Shown here: piece by piece, positions 34,350-43,738 of the stretch | Layout of the letters: each line of letters starts with the position of its first letter | Position numbering within the stretch: the stretch's first letter is position 1 | Source of the DNA: Nitrospirales bacterium | Lineage (GTDB): Bacteria; Nitrospirota; Nitrospiria; Nitrospirales; UBA8639 | Direction: 5' to 3' | DNA: 64,000 bases | NCBI GenBank assembly: GCA_022825885.1 | Contig: JAJDVY010000020.1 | Span: forward strand, 1 to 64,000 | Translations under genes and position numbers: made by a program | Notes under the pieces: generated by a model | Told to the model about the DNA's origin: nothing | The model's input: only the letters and a program-made list of their open reading frames with translations | The model's database searches: none

Positions 34350-37232
34350 ATGGCTGCACCAAAGAGTAGGAAGACGAAAGCCGTAAAGGCTAAATCGAAA
34401 AAGGCGGAACCGTACAGGCATGCGGAGGCGATGAGCCTCATGCGGCCGGAAGTCGGGACCCAAGCCCAATTCAAGAAGAAGAAACCGCCCAAAACTTACC
34501 GTTACGATTCCTCATTGTCTCCGGCGCTTGATTGGGATGCCAAGAACCCTGCCCGCGAGCAGGGCGAAACGCTGATCGCACAACTTGAGCAACACATCGA
34601 AGAGTTGCGTATCGCCTCTTTACCCTCTCCCTCCGGGAGAGGGCAGGGTGAGGGCGCAGGTGAGGGTGAAGTTCTCAAGGCCCTGCGTCAGGCCGAAGAG
34701 ACGCTACGCCAGCTTAAAGCCCTGAGCAAACCCTTCCTGGACTGGGCGGGTAAAGCGGAACGTCTGTCTTTTGACGTGCCCACCTTGCCGCTGTTTATCC
34801 ACGAACGGCTCTCCACAAAAGCCATCATTGAAACGCTGGTAGGACACAAGACCGACAAGCAACTGGACATGTATGACCTGTTTGGTGATCCCCGGCATTC
34901 CATCACCGACCAGGTGCTGAAAGCCTATGAATATCCCGACCAATGGGTGAACCGGATGATCCTCGGTGATTCGCTCGTGGTCATGAACTCGTTGTTGCAC
35001 TATGAAGGGCTCGGCGGGCAAGTGCAGATGATCTATATGGACCCGCCCTATGGCGTGAAGTTCGGATCCAACTTCCAGCCTTTTGTCAAGAAGCGCGATG
35101 TCACACATAATGCCGATGACGACATGACCCGCGAGCCTGAAATGGTTCAGGCGTATCGGGACACATGGGAACTGGGCCTGCATTCCTACCTGACGTATTT
35201 GCGAGATCGGCTGCTGCTTGCCCGCGATCTGCTCGCGCCCAGCGGCAGCATTTTCCTTCAGATCAGTGATGAGAACCTGCACCACGTACGGGAAGTGATG
35301 GATGAGATTTTTGGGGCGGAGAACTTTGTTTCCCTGGTTGCTTTTGCAAAGACAACAGGCTTTGCAGGCAAAACGCTATCCTCTGTTGCAGATTTTATTC
35401 TCTGGTACGCGAAGGATACATCGAGGATCAAATACCGCCAATTGTATCGGCCAAAAGAAGCGGGAGATGAAGGTGCAACCAAATACAGGCCTCTTGGTAC
35501 TATTGAGGCAGCGCTAAAAGGGAAAATAGATCCAAGCCGCCTTGCGACGTCAGCTGATCTGACGTCGCAAGGCGAGTCACAGGCATCTGACCAAGAATTT
35601 GAATTTGGCAGCAGGAAATGGAAACCGCCGGTGGGTCTGCATTGGAAAACGACAATAGAAGGTCTTAACCGCTTGGCAGATGCTGGTCGTATCATGATTG
35701 AGGGCAAATCTCTGAGGTATGTTCGCTTTCTTGACGATTTTCCGGTTTTCCCAGTCGCTAATATTTGGTCAGATATTGGGGGAATTCAGAACCGAACCGA
35801 AGGCAAGCTTTACGTCGTGCAAACTGCTGCACTTGCTATTCAGCGCTGTCTTCTCATGACCACCGACCCGGGTGATCTTGTCCTTGACCCTTCATGTGGT
35901 AGCGGAACAACGGCCTTTGTCGCGGAGCAATGGGGACGCCGTTGGATCACAATTGATACCAGCCGTGTGCCGCTGGCGCTCGCTCGGCAACGTCTGTTGA
36001 CCGGCACGTTTCCCTGGCATGAACTTAAGGACGAGCAGCGTGGTCCGGCCGGAGGCTTTGTCTACAAGCGAAAGCAGAACAAAAAGGGTGAAGAGATCGG
36101 GGGCATCGTTCCGCACATCACCCTCAAATCCATTGCAAACAACGAACCTCCACTGGAGGAAATTCTTGTGGATCGTCCTGAGCAACAAAGCGGCATCACC
36201 CGCGTGACGGGGCCATTCTGCGTCGAGGCGACAATTCCCACACCCGTTGATTGGGAAGAAGCGTCACCCTCACCCTTGCCCTCTCCCACAGGGAGAGGGG
36301 AAAAAGAGTGGCCAGTCGAGGGAGAAGGCTACAGCTCTTTCGTGGATCGGATGCTGGAAGTGCTGCGCAAGAGTCCTGTCCTACGATTGGAGGGCAACAA
36401 GACCGTTACCTTCAAGAGTATCCGCCCGCCTGCAAAAACCTTGTCGCTTTCCGCTGAAGCCCTTGTTGATGCTACAGCACACGGTCAAAGTCCTTCTTTG
36501 TCAGAGGCGATTGATGAGGCGGAAGAGAAAAACAGTCGTCGGCTTCCGTTATCCGGGAAGCTAGTGGCGTTGGTGTTCGGACCTGAAAACGGAGCTGTCA
36601 GTGAGAAACTGGTGTATGAGGCCGCACGCGAAGCCCATGCCAAAAGCTATACTCATCTCTACGTCGTCGGTTTTGCCATTCAACCCAATGCTCGAACGTT
36701 GGTGGAAAAATGCACCGAGGTGGTGGGCGTGCCTGCTACCTACGTACAGGCCACTCCCGATTTGATGATGGGGGATCTGCTCAAGAATATGCGTTCCAGT
36801 CAGATTTTCAGTGTTTGCGGTCAGCCGGAAATTGTGGTGCAGAAAATAAAATCCCCCTCACCCCAGCCCTCTCCCTCCAGAGGAGAGGGAGTTTATTATC
36901 AAGTGGAGTTGCTCGGGTTGGATGTGTTCGATCCCGTCACCATGGAGGTGGTCCACCGGACCGGCGATGACGTGCCGGCCTGGTTTCTGGATATTGACTA
37001 TAACGACCTGTGTTTTCACGTTTCTCAGGCGTTCTTCCCACGAACTGGTGCCTGGAATAATCTCAAAAAGGCCTTGAAGGGCGAATACGACGAAAGCGTA
37101 TGGGATCATCTGTCTGGCAAGACGAGTGCGCCATTCCAAGCCGGTGAACACAAGCAAATTGCCGTGAAAGTCATAGACGACCGCGGGAACGAATTGCTGC
37201 TTGTGAAAAAACTGAATGGAGCCAGGGGGTGA
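34350..37232 (+). CDS. Type III-like modification DNA methyltransferase (Mod)
   Basis: The protein has 960 residues. It is an adenine-specific methyltransferase with motif order IV then I: MDPPYGVKFG near residue 231 and DPSCGSGTTAF near 513. That order and the long C-terminal region fit type III Mod. It is the first gene of a 4-bp-overlap run with an OLD-like nuclease and a Res helicase. Three in-frame copies of a palindromic repeat encode PSPSGRG/PSPTGRG/PSPSRGEG segments at about residues 91, 643 and 839. These look like insertions tolerated in loops. Confidence 0.88.
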   Translation: MAAPKSRKTKAVKAKSKKAEPYRHAEAMSLMRPEVGTQAQFKKKKPPKTYRYDSSLSPALDWDAKNPAREQGETLIAQLEQHIEELRIASLPSPSGRGQGEGAGEGEVLKALRQAEETLRQLKALSKPFLDWAGKAERLSFDVPTLPLFIHERLSTKAIIETLVGHKTDKQLDMYDLFGDPRHSITDQVLKAYEYPDQWVNRMILGDSLVVMNSLLHYEGLGGQVQMIYMDPPYGVKFGSNFQPFVKKRDVTHNADDDMTREPEMVQAYRDTWELGLHSYLTYLRDRLLLARDLLAPSGSIFLQISDENLHHVREVMDEIFGAENFVSLVAFAKTTGFAGKTLSSVADFILWYAKDTSRIKYRQLYRPKEAGDEGATKYRPLGTIEAALKGKIDPSRLATSADLTSQGESQASDQEFEFGSRKWKPPVGLHWKTTIEGLNRLADAGRIMIEGKSLRYVRFLDDFPVFPVANIWSDIGGIQNRTEGKLYVVQTAALAIQRCLLMTTDPGDLVLDPSCGSGTTAFVAEQWGRRWITIDTSRVPLALARQRLLTGTFPWHELKDEQRGPAGGFVYKRKQNKKGEEIGGIVPHITLKSIANNEPPLEEILVDRPEQQSGITRVTGPFCVEATIPTPVDWEEASPSPLPSPTGRGEKEWPVEGEGYSSFVDRMLEVLRKSPVLRLEGNKTVTFKSIRPPAKTLSLSAEALVDATAHGQSPSLSEAIDEAEEKNSRRLPLSGKLVALVFGPENGAVSEKLVYEAAREAHAKSYTHLYVVGFAIQPNARTLVEKCTEVVGVPATYVQATPDLMMGDLLKNMRSSQIFSVCGQPEIVVQKIKSPSPQPSPSRGEGVYYQVELLGLDVFDPVTMEVVHRTGDDVPAWFLDIDYNDLCFHVSQAFFPRTGAWNNLKKALKGEYDESVWDHLSGKTSAPFQAGEHKQIAVKVIDDRGNELLLVKKLNGARG
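34623..34643. repeat. Intragenic palindromic repeat in mod, copy 1
   Basis: CCCTCTCCC-TCC-GGGAGAGGG is a perfect 9-bp stem. The GGGTGAGGG-type extension follows on the right side. Confidence 0.85.
36264..36299. repeat. Intragenic palindromic repeat in mod, copy 2
   Basis: The stem is CCCTCTCCC-ACA-GGGAGAGGG (36279-36299), with the CACCCTCACCC extension on the left. It is inverted relative to copy 1 but read in the same codon phase. Confidence 0.85.
36853..36890. repeat. Intragenic palindromic repeat in mod, copy 3
   Basis: CCCTCTCC (36867-36874) pairs with GGAGAGGG (36882-36889), with CCCTCACCCC on the left. Orientation is as in copy 2, and the codon phase is again the same. Confidence 0.85.
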
Positions 37233-38887
37233 TCGAACAAATCACAATTCGGCGTTTCAAGCGTTTTGCCGATGTAACCTTCTCCCTTCCCGGACACGTC
37301 GTTATTGCCGGCCCCAATAATTGCGGAAAAACGACGATGTTGCAGGCCATTACGGCTTGGGATCTGGCGCTGACCTTCTGGAAGCAACGACACGATTACC
37401 AACGCCATAGGGGTTTTTACGTCAAAGTGCCTGTTGCCAGACAGACCTTCACAGCGGTTCCTCTTCGTGCTTTTGATCTTCTTTGGAACGATCGCAAATA
37501 TGCCGGTTCTATCGAGATTGAGGTTCGTCACTCTCAAGGGTGGACCGTCACTATGGAGTTGATGGCCGATAGCACGGAGCAGGTCTACGTGCGTCCCAAA
37601 CCTGATGTCGATCCGAATACGGTCAGACAGGTCGCACTCAATACGGCATTTGTTCCGCCTATGACGGGGCTCAGTATCGGAGAGCCCGTGTATCAACGAC
37701 CGAAAGTCGAACAACTGTTGGGCCAGGGAAAACCAGGCGACGTGATCCGGAATTTGCTGGTCGAGGCCCATCAAATTTCGGCATGGGACCCGCTCAGAGA
37801 TTCAATGAAGCGGCTTTTTCATTATGAAATTTTGCCTCCCGATGCGACGGGGGCTGATATCATTGCCGAATATCAGGACCATGCCGATGGACCACGGCTT
37901 GACATTGCGAGTGCCGGTAGTGGTTTTCAACAAGTGCTCATGCTCTTGACTTTTTTGCACACCCGGCCAGGTTCGATCCTGCTGCTGGACGAACCGGACG
38001 CGCACCTGCACGTGATTCTTCAGGATGCGATCTATGGGGAATTGCGCTCCGTCGCAGCCAAACAAAACTCGCAACTCATTATCTCCACGCATTCTGAGGT
38101 GATTATCAACTCCGTCGAGCCGCGTGAACTCTGTGTATTGCTTAACCAACCAAAGCTTTTGAATTCTGTTGTTGATCGAGAAAGACTAACCGCTTCCCTG
38201 GGGCTGTTATCCAACACGGATATTCTTTTGGCGCAGGATGCTCCCGGCATTTTATATGTCGAAGGGTATACGGATATCAATATTCTCGTTGAATGGGCAA
38301 AGATCCTGAATCATCCGGTGTATGAAACACTGACAACGCGATTATTTTGGAAACCGAGCGTCTGGGAGCCTAGGCCTGGGGCATCAGGAATCAAGGCCAA
38401 AGAACATTACGATGCCCTGAAACTTGTCCGCGAGGATTTACCGGGTTTGATCCTTCTCGATGGTGATGATCATTCGAGGATTCCTCCTACGGACGTGACG
38501 GGGAACGGATTACAACGCCTTCGCTGGAGTCGCTACGAAATTGAAAGCTATCTGGTACATCCAAATGCCTTGGAACGGTTCATCGAGAAACAAGTCGGTG
38601 CGGGGGCTCTTTCGGCGGAAGCCAGGAAAGATATGCTGGTCTATCTGGAGGAAACGTTTACCCCTGCCTTTCTTCAAGAACCCCTAAAGCCCAATCCTCT
38701 GGTCGATGCATATTTTCGTCAAAATAAGGCCAGAACAGAAGTCATTCCGCCAATTCTCGATGCGGCCGGATTGCATGGCTTTTCTTACACTCGCTTCAAT
38801 GAAATTGCTGCAGTGATACTTCCCGAAGAAATCCATCCCGAAGTCAAAGAAAAACTTGACGCCATTCAGCGGGCCTTTCGTCTATGA
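37229..38887 (+). CDS. OLD-like nuclease: AAA/ABC ATPase with TOPRIM domain
   Basis: The protein has 552 residues and starts at GTG, overlapping the mod stop by 4 bp. The ATPase part has Walker A AGPNNCGKTT (27-36), an SAGSGFQQVL signature-like loop, Walker B ILLLDEPDAHLH and STHSEV. The second part is TOPRIM-like, with the glutamate in ILYVEGYTD (~340) and the DxD in LILLDGDDH (~407). This is the OLD/Gabija-GajA type of architecture, normally a DNA nuclease gated by nucleotide. Its placement inside a Mod-Res operon suggests it joins or backs up restriction. Confidence 0.85.
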   Translation: MIEQITIRRFKRFADVTFSLPGHVVIAGPNNCGKTTMLQAITAWDLALTFWKQRHDYQRHRGFYVKVPVARQTFTAVPLRAFDLLWNDRKYAGSIEIEVRHSQGWTVTMELMADSTEQVYVRPKPDVDPNTVRQVALNTAFVPPMTGLSIGEPVYQRPKVEQLLGQGKPGDVIRNLLVEAHQISAWDPLRDSMKRLFHYEILPPDATGADIIAEYQDHADGPRLDIASAGSGFQQVLMLLTFLHTRPGSILLLDEPDAHLHVILQDAIYGELRSVAAKQNSQLIISTHSEVIINSVEPRELCVLLNQPKLLNSVVDRERLTASLGLLSNTDILLAQDAPGILYVEGYTDINILVEWAKILNHPVYETLTTRLFWKPSVWEPRPGASGIKAKEHYDALKLVREDLPGLILLDGDDHSRIPPTDVTGNGLQRLRWSRYEIESYLVHPNALERFIEKQVGAGALSAEARKDMLVYLEETFTPAFLQEPLKPNPLVDAYFRQNKARTEVIPPILDAAGLHGFSYTRFNEIAAVILPEEIHPEVKEKLDAIQRAFRL

Positions 38888-41800
38888 GTGCGTATGAAGT
38901 TCCCCAGCCTATCCTGAATTCTCCTTTCGCAGAACCACAGGGACACTGGCACATTGTCGAAGGCGAAACGCCTTCAAGAAAACCGGGTCGTCGCCCGGCC
39001 ATGTATTTCTATCGCGATCCCAAGGCTAAACCTGAGAAAGAGTACGGGAATGTTGCTGCCACCACTATCGAACTGAAGCTGGTCAACCGCATTCGAGCGC
39101 AGGTCAAGAAATGGCGGGCGGAAGGGTATCCCGGTGTCACCAGGACCACCCAGGAGTTGCTTCAATGGTGGCAACGCGAAGGAAGAAAGAATCGACTCTT
39201 CTTTGCCCAACGCGATGCCGCTGAAACGATTATTTTTCTCACCGAGGCCCGGAAGGATTTTCTACAGGGTGTCGACGTTCCCCAGGAAGAAGTGAGCGAT
39301 GAGAAAAGGGCTCAAGGGTTTGGAGGATTCCGTCGCTATGCCTGCAAGATGGCAACGGGCTCCGGTAAGACGACCGTCATGGGAATGCTTGCAGCATGGA
39401 GCATTCTCAATAAAGTTAACGACCGTCAGGATAGACGATTTTCAGAGGTCGTGCTGGTCGTTTGTCCGAATGTGACGATCCGCAACCGGCTTCGGGAACT
39501 TGATCCGAAGGAAGGCGAAGCCAGTCTGTATTGTACCCGCGATCTTGTTCCATCGCATTTAATGCCTTTATTAACGCAGGGTCGCGTTTTGGTCAGAAAT
39601 TGGCACGTGTTCGAGCCGCAGGCTATCCAAACGGGCGGTGTGGGTTCCAGGGTGATGAAAGCGGGGGTGGAGGTTTGCACCAAAGAGACCATTACCATCG
39701 GTTCACAAACTACGACGGCCCGTGGTCGACGCTACCTGACCTTGAAGGATTTTGAACGTCAAGTTGCCGCTGGCATGCTTACTGTACGGGATGAAGAAAT
39801 CGGCAAAGATGGAAGCCTGCTAAAGGTCACGGTTGAATCGAGTCGCTATGTTGAAAGCGATACGGCTCTTCTTAATCGTCTTCTTGGTCGAGAAGTCGGA
39901 GAAAAACAGAACATTCTTATCATGAACGATGAGGCGCACCATGCCTATCGCATCGTTCGTGAGAAAAAAGATAAAGATGAAGAAGATCTTTTCGGCGAGG
40001 AAGAAGATGCCGAAGATTTTTTCAAGGAGGCCACGGTTTGGATTGATGGCTTGGATCGTATCCAGAAACATCGGGGAATCAATTTCTGTCTGGATCTCTC
40101 GGCGACGCCTTATTTTCTCGGACGAGTCGGACAGGACACGAATCGGCCGTTTCCTTGGGTGGTCAGCGACTTTGGTTTAATTGATGCCATCGAATCCGGA
40201 CTGGTGAAGATTCCGCAACTGGCCGTTCGGGATACGACCGGCAAAGAGATCCCCGGTTACTTCAATATTTGGCATTGGATTTTACCGCAACTGACCGCTG
40301 CCGAACGTGGCGGCAAGAAAGCCAATCCCAAGCCGGAAGCTATCCTGAAGTATGCCCATCATCCCATCGCCATGCTTGGGGGGCTCTGGGAAAAAGAAAG
40401 CGAGGAATGGAGCCAGGATCAGGAAGATCCACGCCCCCCTGTTTTTATTATCGTTTGCAAAAACACACAGATTGCCAAGGTGCTTTATGAATGGTTGGCT
40501 GAGGGTCGAGCGCCAACGGGAATTCCACCGCTAAAGGTCGAAGGATTTAAGAATAATGGTAGCCAGAACACGATCCGCGTAGATTCCAAGGTTGTGCATG
40601 AATCCGACTCTGGCGAGGCTAAAAGTAGCGAGGTGCGTTGGATGCGTTTTACTCTTGATACCGTGGGGAAGACCGCGTGGCCTACCGATCAAATGGGCCG
40701 TCCTCTTTACCCCGATGAATTCAAAGAACTGGCCGATAAGCTTAAGAAACCGGATCATCCACCCGGTCGTGACGTGCGGTGTATTGTTAGCGTGGGCATG
40801 TTGACCGAAGGTTGGGACTGCAACACGGTGACGCACATCATCGGTCTACGTCCCTTTATGTCTCAACTCCTGTGTGAGCAGGTCGTTGGACGTGGTTTGC
40901 GCCGGACAAATTACGAGGTCGGTCCGGATGGGATGCTGACCGAGGAAACGGCCAAAGTGTTCGGAGTTCCTTTCGAGGTTATCCCGTTCAAAGCTTCACC
41001 GAAGGTTCAAACTCAATCACGGGTCAAGCGATATCACGTTCATGCCCTGCCCGCGAAATCACGTTATGAAATCACTTTCCCTCGCGCTGAAGGGTACACC
41101 CAAGCGATTCACAATCGCCTGACCGTAGACTGGGAGAGGATCGCTCCCCAAATATTGGAACCGGATCGTATCCCTCCTGAAGTTGAAATGAAGGGTTTGC
41201 ACGTCAACAATCAAGGAAGGCTTTCACTGAGTGGACCGGGTCGATGTGACGATGTCACTCTAAAGGAGTTTCGGGCCAAATGCCGAACTCAGGAATTAGT
41301 GTTTGACCTTGCCCAAACGCTTACGCGGGATCACGTTGCTCAGAATCAATGCTCCGTTCCCGCCCACAAGCTTTTTCCCCAGTTGGCTGCCATTATTCAA
41401 CGCTATCTTAATACGAGGGTCACGGCTCTACCGCCCGCGGACAAAAAAGATATTTTTCTTGCGCCGTACTACGGTTGGGTTGTCGAGCGCTTATTGGAGG
41501 CTATTCGTCCTGATGCCTCGCAAGGTGAAGCCCCGGAAGTGCCTCGCTACGAAACCATGCGGGGGCCTGGCTCCACGGCTGAGGTGGATTTCTGGACCAG
41601 CCGTGAGGTGAGGGAAGTTGGGAAAAGCCACCTGAATTACATGGTTGCCGATACTCAAAAATGGGAACAGTCCACGGCCTATTTCCTGGATAAGAATGAG
41701 TCGGTTGAGGCTTTTGTGAAAAACGCCGGTCTGGGATTTGCCATCCCGTATCTCCATAACGGCCAAATGCACGACTATGTTCCTGATTTTATCGTTCGTC

Positions 41801-41997
41801 TAAGCGCCGATCCGCCACGACACTTGATCCTTGAAACAAAAGGCTATGATCCGTTGGAAGAGGTCAAGCGCGCCGCTGCAGAACGATGGGTAAGCGCGGT
41901 CAATGCCGATGGAACGTTTGGGCAATGGGGATATGCCATTGCCAAGAAGGTGTCGGATGTTCCAAAGATCCTAAAGAGCGTTTCTAAGAGTCAATGA
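38884..41997 (+). CDS. Type III-like restriction subunit (Res helicase-nuclease)
   Basis: The protein has 1037 residues and overlaps the OLD-like gene by 4 bp. The SF2 helicase motifs are MATGSGKTTVMGM (~157), MNDEAHHAYR (~348), LDLSATPYF and the late EGWDCNTVTHIIGLRP...VVGRGLRR. The C-terminal PD-(D/E)xK nuclease has PDFIVRL and LILETKGYDP (~965-985). It would translocate on and cut DNA lacking Mod methylation. The Mod gene is separated from it by the OLD-like gene, unlike a classical mod-res pair. Confidence 0.88.
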   Translation: MSAYEVPQPILNSPFAEPQGHWHIVEGETPSRKPGRRPAMYFYRDPKAKPEKEYGNVAATTIELKLVNRIRAQVKKWRAEGYPGVTRTTQELLQWWQREGRKNRLFFAQRDAAETIIFLTEARKDFLQGVDVPQEEVSDEKRAQGFGGFRRYACKMATGSGKTTVMGMLAAWSILNKVNDRQDRRFSEVVLVVCPNVTIRNRLRELDPKEGEASLYCTRDLVPSHLMPLLTQGRVLVRNWHVFEPQAIQTGGVGSRVMKAGVEVCTKETITIGSQTTTARGRRYLTLKDFERQVAAGMLTVRDEEIGKDGSLLKVTVESSRYVESDTALLNRLLGREVGEKQNILIMNDEAHHAYRIVREKKDKDEEDLFGEEEDAEDFFKEATVWIDGLDRIQKHRGINFCLDLSATPYFLGRVGQDTNRPFPWVVSDFGLIDAIESGLVKIPQLAVRDTTGKEIPGYFNIWHWILPQLTAAERGGKKANPKPEAILKYAHHPIAMLGGLWEKESEEWSQDQEDPRPPVFIIVCKNTQIAKVLYEWLAEGRAPTGIPPLKVEGFKNNGSQNTIRVDSKVVHESDSGEAKSSEVRWMRFTLDTVGKTAWPTDQMGRPLYPDEFKELADKLKKPDHPPGRDVRCIVSVGMLTEGWDCNTVTHIIGLRPFMSQLLCEQVVGRGLRRTNYEVGPDGMLTEETAKVFGVPFEVIPFKASPKVQTQSRVKRYHVHALPAKSRYEITFPRAEGYTQAIHNRLTVDWERIAPQILEPDRIPPEVEMKGLHVNNQGRLSLSGPGRCDDVTLKEFRAKCRTQELVFDLAQTLTRDHVAQNQCSVPAHKLFPQLAAIIQRYLNTRVTALPPADKKDIFLAPYYGWVVERLLEAIRPDASQGEAPEVPRYETMRGPGSTAEVDFWTSREVREVGKSHLNYMVADTQKWEQSTAYFLDKNESVEAFVKNAGLGFAIPYLHNGQMHDYVPDFIVRLSADPPRHLILETKGYDPLEEVKRAAAERWVSAVNADGTFGQWGYAIAKKVSDVPKILKSVSKSQ

Positions 41998-42014
41998 GGC
42001 GAGGACAAGCTACC

Positions 42015-42191
42015 ATGAATGATTCAAATAGTTTGTGGGAAGAACAAGAAAATTTGCGTGAACTGAGAATGGGGCAGCTTCGCAAAGACATTCAGGCGGG
42101 TTTAGGCAGCGGTCCAACCAAGAGACTGGATTTCGAGGACATCAGAAAACGAGGCAGGGAACGGGTAAAGAACAAGAAAAGAGGGCGTTGA
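42015..42191 (+). pseudogene. Truncated ParD/CC2985-type antitoxin
   Basis: The frame has 58 residues from ATG 42015, or 65 from an ATG overlapping the res stop. ENLRELRMGQLRKDIQAGLG, SGPTKRLDFEDIRKRGRERV matches the C-terminal half of ParD-type antitoxins. The N-terminal ribbon-helix-helix DNA-binding half is missing. With the decayed ParE start just downstream, this looks like the remains of a parDE operon. It might still be expressed from the restriction operon. Confidence 0.55.
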
Positions 42192-42194
42192 CAA

Positions 42195-42260
42195 ATGCCA
42201 AGGATTGTTCATCGTCCCCTCGCTCTTTAGGATCCAGTTGCAATATGGAATTAAGGTTGG
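42195..42260 (+). pseudogene. Decayed ParE/RelE toxin start
   Basis: ATG at 42195 encodes MPRIVHRPLAL then a stop. The same frame continues DPVAIWN and another stop. This is close to how ParE toxins begin (MPRIV.RPLA..DL..IW.YI), so it is a toxin gene inactivated by stops and truncated before bioB. Confidence 0.5.
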
Positions 42261-42287
42261 CAAAGGCTGGTATTACTGGTATTACCC

Positions 42288-43274
42288 TTAACAGGGTGCT
42301 GGCTGCCCTGTCACTTCGAAGCCCATGTCCTTCAGCATCCGTTGCACTTCGCGGGCGGGATCGCCCGGTGTCGTGAGGTAGCCGTTGACGAACAGCGAGT
42401 CCGCCACGTAGAGGGCCATGGGTTGCAGGGACCGGAGATTGAACTCTCGCCCGCCCGCCGCGCGCAGCTCTCTTTGCGGATGAATAAAGCGGAACAGGCA
42501 GAGGATTTTCAGGCATCGTTGCGGGGTCAGGTGTTTGGCGTCGGCCAAGGGGGTGCCCGGAATCGGATGCAGCATGTTCAACGGGATTGAGTCGGGATTG
42601 AGGTCTTTCAGGGCGAAGGCCAGATCGACCAGGTCTTCGTCGGATTCTCCCATGCCGATAATGCCGCCCGAACACAATTCCAATCCGGCGGCGCGCGCGT
42701 TTTGCAAGGTGGTCACTCGATCCCGGTACGTGTGGGTCGTGCAGATGGAGGAGTGATAGGCCTCGCTCGTGTTCAGATTGTGGTTGATGCGATCGACGCC
42801 CGCGGCTTTGAGTCGTTTGGCCTGGGGTTCGGTCAGGAGTCCCAGGGAACAGCAGACCTGCATCGGAAGTTCCCGTTTGATCCGTTGCACCGCGGAGGCG
42901 ATGTCGTCCACTTCCTTTTCGAGCGGGCTTCTTCCGCTGATCACCACGCAGTACCGTTCCGCCTTGGCTTCATGGGCACGGCGGGCGGCCTTGAGCATGT
43001 CCTCCGGTGACACCAACGCGTAGCGGTCGATGGGAGCGGTGGAGATGCTGGATTGCGAACAATAATGACAATCTTCCTGACAGGCGCCGCTCTTGGCGTT
43101 GAACAACATTTGGATCGTGACTCTTCGACCGAAATAGGCGTGGCGAATCGTATACGCGGCGTTGACGAGGGGTAACAGTTGGGTGTCGTCGGTTTGAAGA
43201 AGTGCCAAGCCTTCTTCGCGCGTGATGGAATGACCTTGCAGCACCTGTTCCGCGAGAACGTCGAATCGAGTCAT
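42288..43274 (-). CDS. bioB: Biotin synthase
   Basis: The protein has 328 residues. It is a radical-SAM enzyme with the CQEDCHYCSQS cluster motif near residue 60. It inserts sulfur into dethiobiotin, with a second auxiliary [2Fe-2S] cluster. Conserved YNHNLNTSE-like (INHNLNTSEAYH) and GGIIGMGES motifs are present. It is a single gene; no other bio genes are adjacent. The minus-strand gene ends about 100 bp from the type III-like island, marking the island's right border. Confidence 0.96.
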   Translation of the reverse strand: MTRFDVLAEQVLQGHSITREEGLALLQTDDTQLLPLVNAAYTIRHAYFGRRVTIQMLFNAKSGACQEDCHYCSQSSISTAPIDRYALVSPEDMLKAARRAHEAKAERYCVVISGRSPLEKEVDDIASAVQRIKRELPMQVCCSLGLLTEPQAKRLKAAGVDRINHNLNTSEAYHSSICTTHTYRDRVTTLQNARAAGLELCSGGIIGMGESDEDLVDLAFALKDLNPDSIPLNMLHPIPGTPLADAKHLTPQRCLKILCLFRFIHPQRELRAAGGREFNLRSLQPMALYVADSLFVNGYLTTPGDPAREVQRMLKDMGFEVTGQPAPC

Positions 43275-43307
43275 GCGCTTACTCCCTCAGTTGGAAAAAC
43301 ACCGGTG

Positions 43308-43727
43308 TCAGCTTGCTTGAGGCACCATTTTCGGAGATTCGGCAGGCTGAGACAGCAGGCGTCTGAGCGCTTCCGAATCATATTCCGTTGACGGGATTTG
43401 CGGAGCGTCTCTCCACATGTTCTCGATACCGTAATACATCCGGCTTTCTTCACGGAACACATGCACGATGACGTCTTGATAATCAAGCAGGACCCAGTTC
43501 GCCGCGGTTTCACCTTCTATGGTGCCGTGGTCTCCGAAGCGATGCGCCATTTCCTGCCGGATGGCTTCGGCAATGGCTTTGACCTGGCGTCCTGAATTTC
43601 CGGAGCAAATGACAAAATAGTCGGCAATCGAGGTGAGATGTCCTATTTGCAGGACCATGACGTCGGAGGCTTGTTTATCGAGGGCGATTCCTCCGATGAG
43701 CAGGGCTTTGCGTTTGATGTCTGAAAT
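43308..43727 (-). CDS. rsfS: Ribosome silencing factor RsfS with apparent AUU start
   Basis: The protein has 139 residues. RsfS binds ribosomal protein uL14 and blocks subunit joining under starvation. The family core is visible: ALDKQASDVMVLQIGHLTSI, ADYFVICSGNSGRQVKAIAE, WVLLDYQDVIVHVF and R..YYGIE..W. No ATG, GTG or TTG exists in frame between the nadD stop and the conserved start. AAGGAG overlaps the nadD TAA and lies 7 nt before ATT (43725-43727), which begins the expected N-terminus SDIKRKALL. AUU initiation is therefore inferred. Confidence 0.9.
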   Translation of the reverse strand: MSDIKRKALLIGGIALDKQASDVMVLQIGHLTSIADYFVICSGNSGRQVKAIAEAIRQEMAHRFGDHGTIEGETAANWVLLDYQDVIVHVFREESRMYYGIENMWRDAPQIPSTEYDSEALRRLLSQPAESPKMVPQAS

Positions 43728-43738
43728 AGGGCGGCTCC

